In this document: piece after piece, positions 32,688-38,439 of the stretch
Numbering within the stretch: the first letter of the stretch is position 1
Layout of the letters: each line of letters begins with the position of its first letter
Assembly: GCA_903824505.1 (NCBI GenBank)
Contig: CAIJXG010000089.1
Location: 1 to 38,439 of the forward strand
DNA from: an uncultured Pseudomonadota bacterium
Lineage (GTDB): Bacteria; Pseudomonadota; Alphaproteobacteria; UBA9219
DNA: 38,439 nucleotides
Direction of reading: 5' to 3'
Program-made: the position numbers and the translations under genes
The notes under the pieces: generated by a model
Seen by the model: only the letters and a program-made list of their open reading frames with translations
The model's database searches: none
What the model was told of the DNA's origin: nothing

Positions 32688-34394
32688 ATGACAGGGTCTT
32701 CTCTCGGACTTTTTCTTTTGTATATGGGCGTGTCGGTCGCGCTGGCCCTTCCCTGCGCATGGTTTCTTGCACGGCTTTTTGCACCTGCCTCTTGTGCTTT
32801 TTGCGCCTTTGGACGGTTGACGCTTAGACTGGCGGGAGCGCAGGCGGCGCAAGAGCAACCATGGATGACCTATGCCGCCTCGGTTCTGATTTTCAACGCG
32901 CTGGGTGGGGTTTTGCTTTTCGCGCTCCTTGTTTTTCAGAGTTATTTGCCTCTGAATCCCCAGAATTTTCCCGATGTGCCCGCGCTTTTGGCTTTGAATA
33001 TCGCGGTTTCTTTTGTCACCAATACAAACTGGCAAGCCTATGGCGGCGAATCGACTCTTAGTTATTTCAGTCAAATGGTCGGGCTTGGTGTGCAGAATTA
33101 CCTGTCCGCCGCAACGGGGCTGGCTGTGGCTTTTGCCGTTATTCGGGGACTGACGCGTAAAGAGACCCCGCTTCTTGGGAATTTCTATGCCGATACGCTG
33201 CGCGTCACTCTTTACGTGCTTTTGCCCTTGTCTTTGCTTTTGGGAGTGTTTCTGATCGCGCAAGGCGTGCCGCAGAATTTCGCGCCTTATGTCCAAGCCA
33301 CGGGGTTAGAAGGCTCGGCCCAGACTTTGCCACAAGGACCTGTCGCGAGCCAAATGGCGATTATGATTCTCGGCTCGAACGGAGGCGGATTCTTTAATGT
33401 TAATGCCGCGCACCCCTATCAAAACCCGACGCCGCTCAGCAACGCCGCGCAAATGATCGGCATTCTACTTTTGCCTATTGCTTTGGTGATCGGCTTTGGT
33501 CGTATGGTCGGCGACCGCAGACAAGGTTGGGCCTTGTTCGCCAGTATGGTCCTTCTTTTCACCGCTCTTTTCTTTCTTTGTCTGGCGGCAGAGAGCGCGC
33601 CCCACCCTGCTCTTGCCGCCCTGCATGTGGATCAGACTTTCTCGCCGACCAATCCGGGCGGGAATATGGAAGGGAAAGAGGCGCGATTTGGAATTTTTGA
33701 CTCTGTGTTTTGGAGTATGGCGTCAACGGCGACCTCCAACGGCTCCGTCAACGCAATGCTTGATAGTTACATGCCTTTGGCGGGCGTCATTCCTTTGTTC
33801 AACATGCTAGTGGGCGAGGTTATTTTTGGCGGAATCGGCTGTGGATTGTACGGAATTTTGATCTATGTGCTGATCGCCGTTTTCATCGCGGGGCTGATGG
33901 TTGGACGCACGCCCGAATATCTCGGCAAAAAGATCGAATCCCATGAAGTCAAATGGGCCGTCTTTGCGATGCTTTTGTATCCGCTTTGCGTGCTTGGGGG
34001 CGGCGTGATCAGCCTTCTATCGGCAGCTGGCGCGAAATCGATTGCTGCCGCGGGGGCGCATGGACTGACGCAAACGCTCTATGCTTATGCTTCGGCGGCG
34101 GCGAATAACGGCTCTTCTTTTGCGGGGCTGAACGCAAATACGGATTTTCAGAATATCGCGCTGGCGGTTGTCATGCTGATCGGGCGATACGGCGTGATCA
34201 TTCCCGTTCTGGCGATTGCCGGATCTTTGGCGGCCAAAAAGACCGTTCCGCCCTCTAGCGGCACGCTCCCCACCCATAGTGCCCTCTTCGTTGTTTTGTT
34301 GACAGGCGTCATCCTTTTGTTTGGAGGCTTGACCTATTTCCCTGTCCTCGCGCTTGGCCCTATTGCCGAGCATCTTTCGTTGTTTGCGGGTTAA
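32688..34394 (+). CDS. kdpA: Potassium-transporting ATPase potassium-binding subunit KdpA
   Basis: The channel-like subunit of the high-affinity K+ pump KdpFABC, 568 aa and about ten membrane helices. The selectivity-filter regions of the four repeats are visible: TNTNWQAYGGE, GSNGGGFFNVNAAHPYQNPTP, ATATSNGSVNAM-type (TSNGSVN) and ANNGSSFAGLNAN. Other family segments are NPGGNMEGKEARFG and GRTPEYLGKKIESHEVKW. I use the ATG at 32688 with AAAAGGGG upstream; GTG and TTG lie just before it. kdpB should follow directly, but an unrelated antisense gene is found instead. Confidence 0.95.
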   Translation: MTGSSLGLFLLYMGVSVALALPCAWFLARLFAPASCAFCAFGRLTLRLAGAQAAQEQPWMTYAASVLIFNALGGVLLFALLVFQSYLPLNPQNFPDVPALLALNIAVSFVTNTNWQAYGGESTLSYFSQMVGLGVQNYLSAATGLAVAFAVIRGLTRKETPLLGNFYADTLRVTLYVLLPLSLLLGVFLIAQGVPQNFAPYVQATGLEGSAQTLPQGPVASQMAIMILGSNGGGFFNVNAAHPYQNPTPLSNAAQMIGILLLPIALVIGFGRMVGDRRQGWALFASMVLLFTALFFLCLAAESAPHPALAALHVDQTFSPTNPGGNMEGKEARFGIFDSVFWSMASTATSNGSVNAMLDSYMPLAGVIPLFNMLVGEVIFGGIGCGLYGILIYVLIAVFIAGLMVGRTPEYLGKKIESHEVKWAVFAMLLYPLCVLGGGVISLLSAAGAKSIAAAGAHGLTQTLYAYASAAANNGSSFAGLNANTDFQNIALAVVMLIGRYGVIIPVLAIAGSLAAKKTVPPSSGTLPTHSALFVVLLTGVILLFGGLTYFPVLALGPIAEHLSLFAG

Positions 34395-34530
34395 AAGTGC
34401 AGAAGAGAGAAATACAGGGCCGCAAGAGCAGTCGATTTGGCTCCTTGGTCTTTGAAGGGTTGGCGTGGGACACAAAGTCAGCCCGTGGGGATGGCGTTTA
34501 TGGACTCGGCCCTTTTGAGTTCTGCCGATT

Positions 34531-35790
34531 TTAGGGGATGGGCATGGTGGGGCGCGTTAAATTTTTGGAAAGGGAAGAAGTCTGTTGTCCCTTCCACGAA
34601 CGCATTTCCGCCGTAACTGGATAAGACGTTGATGTTGAGCCAAGGCTGTGCGGCGCTTGCTTCTCTGATAAGCCGCGCAACCCGCTTACAGGCGGAGGCC
34701 TTGTCGATTTGCCCTGCTCAAAAAAAGATATGTTCGGCTCAGGAACGCCAGCGTGACGCAGCATAGCCTGAACTTCACCCGCAGGAATAACTGCCAACGC
34801 TTTGGAAAGTTCCAGTGTCTTTGCCTGACGCTTCTCCGCAGTCGGGGCAAGGCCAACTATTCGGATTTTTAACCCTACGAACGGATGCGCATCAATAAAA
34901 CTTTGAACATTCGGACTGGGTGGCTTTGCAAGCAGAATCTGTATGGCTTGCTGAACCTCTGCATGACTTGGCCGATCCATTCTTGTGACCAGCGAAGCTC
35001 CTGCCGGCAGCGCGCGAAGAACTTCCAGCGGAAGCTCTTCAAGAGCATTTTTAACGATTTTCCAGTGTCCTTCTACGTATCCTTTCGAATCGTCTGTTTG
35101 TACTGAATCTCCGGTGCGGCGCCCTATATCAAGCTCCTCTAGATAATCTCTCAAATAATCTCCATGTTCCAAATTTTCTAACGACGTTTCTACCCCATAT
35201 TTTTTGGCAAGGGTCCCAATCTCAGGCTTCTTTAATTGCTCTGTGGTTGGCGGTGCGAACAGCAAGGTGTTGCGCAAAAGCGTCTCTTGCCCCTGTCGTT
35301 CCAACTGCGCACCCCAAACTTCTACTCCCACAAGCGCAGCTGCAGCGGGACCACGCAACAGCCCTGTAACACCGGAAACGGCCCGAAAAGATGCGGCAGC
35401 ACCCGTGGCCCCTAACCTGTTTGCCGCAAGGCCGCTCAGCCAAGACACCTCACTCGCCACGCCGGTGCCTGTAAACCATGTCTCAAGTGTTTGTGGCAGG
35501 GTGAACTGCTGATCGGACGTTCCCGTCGCCTTTTTTTGTTCACCTCCCTGCCAGAAATCCCAAGCCGTCTCGGCGAGATTGTTGCATGGAAGAGAGTCCC
35601 ATAAAATTGCAAGTCCCACTTGAACCGCAGGGTGATCGAAAAATCCAATCCCCTCTGAAGCACCCGCCCGCGCGGTGGCTCCGGTGACCTTACCCTGAAC
35701 CGCTTCATTCCTCACTACGGCGATAGCTTTATCGCCTGCCGCGCTGGCAGCACCGGATAGCTTCGTCCCAAGTTCAGCACCAAATCCCAT
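34531..35790 (-). CDS. Hypothetical protein (419 aa) inserted in the kdp operon
   Basis: I cannot assign a family. The N-terminal ~180 residues are rich in Gly, Ala and small residues with amphipathic or weakly hydrophobic stretches (GAASAAGDKAIAVVRNEAV, SGVTGLLRGPAAAALVGVEVWG). The central part (180-330) is charged and helical, with a hydrophilic ILLAKPPSPNVQSFIDAHPF region. The C-terminus is Ser/Pro/Thr-rich and probably disordered. There is no signal peptide. A good ribosome binding site (AAAGGAGCAGAGG) precedes the ATG. The upstream region (35791-35880) is AT-rich with TATAAA-like segments, so it has its own promoter. The glycine-zipper-like N-terminus could belong to a membrane-active effector, but this is speculation. 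It lies antisense between kdpA and kdpB. Confidence 0.65.
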   Translation of the reverse strand: MGFGAELGTKLSGAASAAGDKAIAVVRNEAVQGKVTGATARAGASEGIGFFDHPAVQVGLAILWDSLPCNNLAETAWDFWQGGEQKKATGTSDQQFTLPQTLETWFTGTGVASEVSWLSGLAANRLGATGAAASFRAVSGVTGLLRGPAAAALVGVEVWGAQLERQGQETLLRNTLLFAPPTTEQLKKPEIGTLAKKYGVETSLENLEHGDYLRDYLEELDIGRRTGDSVQTDDSKGYVEGHWKIVKNALEELPLEVLRALPAGASLVTRMDRPSHAEVQQAIQILLAKPPSPNVQSFIDAHPFVGLKIRIVGLAPTAEKRQAKTLELSKALAVIPAGEVQAMLRHAGVPEPNISFFEQGKSTRPPPVSGLRGLSEKQAPHSLGSTSTSYPVTAEMRSWKGQQTSSLSKNLTRPTMPIP

Positions 35791-35987
35791 CCTCTGCTCC
35801 TTTCAAGCCTACCAAAAACATACAATTTATATCATATATTAGTTATAAAAGGGTTAACAGAAAAAAGAGGGTGCCTTTATCCCATAGATGAGTTGCATGA
35901 TCCTTCTGAAAACGTAACTTAAACATAGCGAGGGGCAGTTTTCTTAGGCATAAGGGATTTAGGACACAGACCAACTGGAAATCAATC

Positions 35988-36167
35988 ATGCAAATCGTTA
36001 AAAGAAACGATCGGCAGACTCATCAAAAAGACGGTGCGGAAAAAATAGATGCTGGAGATGTCATCCTGATCGCCCCGCATGAAAAATTCGCATGGATAGG
36101 CCATATGGATGTTTTCATCGCGAACGCCCCGCGCTTTGATCCGGCGCAATACCAAGAAACACCCTAA
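35988..36167 (+). CDS. Small cupin-like protein or fragment, 59 aa
   Basis: A short frame directly before kdpB (17 bp gap). The segment GDVILIAPHEKFAWIGHMDVFIANAPRFDPAQYQ resembles the C-terminal strand pair of cupins, which often end in a P-x-FDP-x-x-Y tail, and would be about one third of a normal cupin domain. The N-terminus (MQIVKRNDRQTHQKDG) is basic and polar. There is no strong ribosome binding site. It may be a decayed cupin carried with the insertion, or a small real protein cotranscribed with kdpB. Confidence 0.45.
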   Translation: MQIVKRNDRQTHQKDGAEKIDAGDVILIAPHEKFAWIGHMDVFIANAPRFDPAQYQETP

Positions 36168-36184
36168 CGCGTTAGGCCTCTCTC

Positions 36185-38218
36185 ATGCCCAAGATTTCGA
36201 CCCATTCCTCGCTTTTTGACGCAGCCCTTCTTGGCGAAGCCGTGAAGGAATCTTTTCTGCGTCTGAACCCTGTTATTCTGGCGCGGAATCCCGTCATGTT
36301 TACGGTGGGAGTCTCCAGCGTGCTGGCGACGTTTTTCACCCTGCGAGATGCCGTTCTGGGCTTACCGTTCATCGTCGGCGGGCAAATCGCGCTGTGGCTG
36401 TGGATCACCGTTTTATTCGGCAATTTCGCAGAAGCCGTGGCGGAAGGTCGCGGCAAGGCGCAGGCGGAATCGCTGCGGAAAACCAAGACAGAGACTCCGG
36501 CCAAAAAAGTAACAAGTGTGGACGCGAAAACATGGGACATCGTTTCGGCCACAAGCCTACGCGTCGGTGATTTAATCGTTGCCGAGGCGGGCGATGTGAT
36601 CGCGGGCGATGGGGAAATCGTGAAGGGAATCGCGACGGTTGATGAATCCTCGATCACCGGCGAATCCGCCCCTGTCATTCGCGAATCCGGCGGCGACCGC
36701 AGCGCGGTGACCGGCGGCACGCGAGTCCTGACCGATCGGATCGTGATCGAAATCAGAGCCAATCCGGGCGAGTCCTTTTTGGATCGCATGATCGGGCTTG
36801 TCGAAGGCGCGACGCGTCAGAAGACTCCGAATGAAATCGCGCTCAATATCCTTTTGGTTGGTTTGACGCTTATTTTCCTGATCGTTTGCGTTACCTTGCA
36901 GGGTTTTGCCGCCTATAGCGGGGCGATGATTCCGGTTATTTATCTGATCGCGCTGTTGATTACACTAATCCCCACCACTATCGGCGGCTTGCTCTCGGCT
37001 ATCGGCATTGCGGGGATGGATCGGTTGGTGGCCTTTAATGTTGTCGCAAAATCAGGCCGCGCGGTTGAAGCGGCGGGCGATATCGACACGCTGCTTTTGG
37101 ATAAAACGGGCACGATTACTCTTGGTAATCGCATGGCCAGCGCGTTTATCCCTGTCGATGGCGCAAGCGAGGAGGAGCTGGCCAAAGCCGCGATGTTGTC
37201 TTCTTTGGCGGATGACACGCCGGAAGGAAAATCCATCATCCGGCTGGCAGAAGAAAAATTCGGCTGGCACGCGCAGGATCGTCAAACGCCAGATATGCGT
37301 TTTGTTCCTTTCAGCGCCCATACGCGCATGAGCGGCGTGGATACGGATAGTCTTTCTATCCGCAAAGGCGCACCGGATTCCATCCTTATCCTCAGCGGGA
37401 ATAGCGGCAGCGCGGAAACGCTGCGGTCTGTTGAACGCGTAGCCAAAACGGGCGGCACGCCCTTGCTGGTCGCCCAAGATAAAAAGATTCTGGGTGTTGT
37501 GCATCTAAAAGATATTATTAAACCCGGCATTCATGAACGGTTTTCAACGCTGCGGCGCATGGGCATTCGAACCGTGATGATCACCGGCGATAATCCGGTG
37601 ACAGCGGCCGCCATTGCGGCCGAGGCAGGCGTGGATGATTTTCTTGCCGAAGCCTCGCCCGAGAAAAAGCTAGAGCTGATCCGGCGCGAACAAGCCTCGG
37701 GCAAATTGGTCGCCATGTGCGGCGATGGATCGAACGATGCGCCCGCTCTGGCCCAAGCCGATGTCGGCGTTGCCATGAATACGGGCACAAGCGCGGCGCG
37801 GGAAGCCGGAAATATGATTGATCTTGACAGTGACCCAACCAAGCTGATCGAGATTGTGATGATCGGGAAACAGCTTTTGATGAGCCGCGGCGCCCTGACG
37901 ACTTTTTCCATTGCGAACGATGTCGCCAAATATTTTGCCATCATTCCGGCCTTGTTCATGGGCATTTACCCGGGCATGAAGGCGCTGAATTTGATGCGTC
38001 TGGCCAGTCCTGAAAGCGCGATTCTGTCGGCTATTATCTTCAACGCCTTGATCCTGATCGCCCTTGTCCCTCTGGCCCTGCGTGGCGTCGCCTATCATCC
38101 GGCTCCAGCTTCCGTTATTCTTCGGCGGAATCTGGCAATTTATGGCGGAGGTGGGGTGATCTTGCCCTTTATGGGAATCAAGGCGATCGACCTGATCGTC
38201 AGCGGGTTGATGGGATAG
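36185..38218 (+). CDS. kdpB: Potassium-transporting ATPase ATP-binding subunit KdpB
   Basis: The P-type ATPase subunit of KdpFABC, 677 aa (E. coli 682). The phosphorylated Asp is D306 in [17 protein letters not shown] is at 158-161, with the Ser whose phosphorylation inhibits the E. coli pump. Further motifs are [32 protein letters not shown] (the Pro in the membrane helix), [53 protein letters not shown] and [25 protein letters not shown]. All catalytic elements are intact. No kdpC-like start follows in the last 220 bp. kdpA lies 1.8 kb upstream rather than adjacent, so kdpB must be expressed from a new promoter or by long readthrough. Confidence 0.96.
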   Translation: MPKISTHSSLFDAALLGEAVKESFLRLNPVILARNPVMFTVGVSSVLATFFTLRDAVLGLPFIVGGQIALWLWITVLFGNFAEAVAEGRGKAQAESLRKTKTETPAKKVTSVDAKTWDIVSATSLRVGDLIVAEAGDVIAGDGEIVKGIATVDESSITGESAPVIRESGGDRSAVTGGTRVLTDRIVIEIRANPGESFLDRMIGLVEGATRQKTPNEIALNILLVGLTLIFLIVCVTLQGFAAYSGAMIPVIYLIALLITLIPTTIGGLLSAIGIAGMDRLVAFNVVAKSGRAVEAAGDIDTLLLDKTGTITLGNRMASAFIPVDGASEEELAKAAMLSSLADDTPEGKSIIRLAEEKFGWHAQDRQTPDMRFVPFSAHTRMSGVDTDSLSIRKGAPDSILILSGNSGSAETLRSVERVAKTGGTPLLVAQDKKILGVVHLKDIIKPGIHERFSTLRRMGIRTVMITGDNPVTAAAIAAEAGVDDFLAEASPEKKLELIRREQASGKLVAMCGDGSNDAPALAQADVGVAMNTGTSAAREAGNMIDLDSDPTKLIEIVMIGKQLLMSRGALTTFSIANDVAKYFAIIPALFMGIYPGMKALNLMRLASPESAILSAIIFNALILIALVPLALRGVAYHPAPASVILRRNLAIYGGGGVILPFMGIKAIDLIVSGLMG

Positions 38219-38239
38219 ACTTCCTTGCGCGGTATTTCC

Positions 38240-38439
38240 ATGAGAAAGACCCCAACCGATTTATTCACGTGCCTTTATACGTTAAGCGCTTTCGTATTTT
38301 TGTTATGCACAGGGAGTGCCGCAGCGGACAGAATCTCTGATTTTCCTGTTACCCTTCCGCTTCTTTTCCTGAATGGCGTCTTGACCCTCTCTGGCCAATT
38401 TCGAGCATTTAAGAGGCAGACAAGACTTATCTATCTCTC
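38240..38439 (+). CDS. Partial hypothetical exported or membrane protein
   Basis: An open frame that runs off the window end (66 codons visible). It starts MRKTPTDLFTCLYTLSAF and has a hydrophobic segment ending in CTGSAAA, like a signal peptide, then a second hydrophobic stretch (VTLPLLFLNGVLTLS). It does not resemble KdpC, which begins with a single helix followed by a periplasmic domain containing QANGSL-type motifs. No strong ribosome binding site is visible. Confidence 0.35.
   Translation, partial: MRKTPTDLFTCLYTLSAFVFLLCTGSAAADRISDFPVTLPLLFLNGVLTLSGQFRAFKRQTRLIYL

Noticed and set aside
38240-38439. KdpC start downstream of kdpB
   Set aside because: The visible residues do not show the KdpC N-terminal helix plus QANGSL-like motif.

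Overview
The window looks like chromosomal DNA of an alphaproteobacterium. The pointers are PopZ with its conserved N- and C-terminal segments, a FliX-type flagellar regulator, the ybgF/cpoB-tilS pair, LpxI (an alternative lipid A enzyme common in this class), a hopanoid-type phosphorylase, and a beta-1,3-glucan synthase with fused GH17 and GT2 domains. FliX and a CheX-like protein suggest a motile, chemotactic cell. MurE carries the DNPR signature of meso-diaminopimelate peptidoglycan. I cannot assign an order; a Rhodospirillales or Micavibrionales-like lineage is a guess.

Layout. 0.1-2.6 kb: an unknown protein, QueH (queuosine) and an NAD(P)-dependent epimerase, all on the minus strand. 2.6-3.7 kb: a GNAT/FemAB-like DUF482 protein. 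3.7-5.7 kb: a RloA/RloB-type (AbiL-like) defence pair on the minus strand. 5.8-10.7 kb: MurE, a LysE-type exporter and the NdvB-like glucan synthase. 10.9-12.9 kb: secY-adk without the ribosomal-protein genes that usually flank them. 12.9-14.2 kb: a CheX-like gene enclosed by ~177-bp inverted repeats and surrounded by copies of a palindromic element. 14.3-18.6 kb: mreC-mreD, popZ (opposite strand), cpoB/ybgF-tilS. 18.7 kb: a degenerate copy of the end of the epimerase gene. 19.0-26.0 kb: KpsS-like capsule protein, hopanoid-type phosphorylase, M16 peptidase, BioC-like methyltransferase, FliX, infC (apparent AUA start) and lnt. 26.1-28.6 kb: an accessory stretch with an orphan AbiEii-type nucleotidyltransferase, an unknown protein, clustered hairpin repeats, tRNA-Gly(UCC) and a duplicated fragment of that tRNA's 3' end. 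28.6-32.3 kb: pnp, ybjQ, a small membrane protein, lpxI. 32.6-38.2 kb: kdpF-kdpA and kdpB, separated by an unknown antisense gene and a 59-codon cupin-like reading frame. No kdpC is visible before the window ends inside another reading frame.

Two themes stand out. First, many conserved neighbourhoods are broken (spc operon around secY-adk, mreBCD, tol-pal-ybgF-tilS-ftsH, rpsO-pnp, kdpFABC), and several of the breaks carry repeats. Second, there are at least two dispersed repeat families: a 31-118-bp palindromic element bounded by TATACTCGG/CCGAGTATA (five copies) and an ~85-bp hairpin repeat clustered around tRNA-Gly. The strongest candidates for something undescribed are the palindromic element family and the inverted-repeat-bounded CheX-like cassette. 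All calls come from reading the sequence; no database search was possible.
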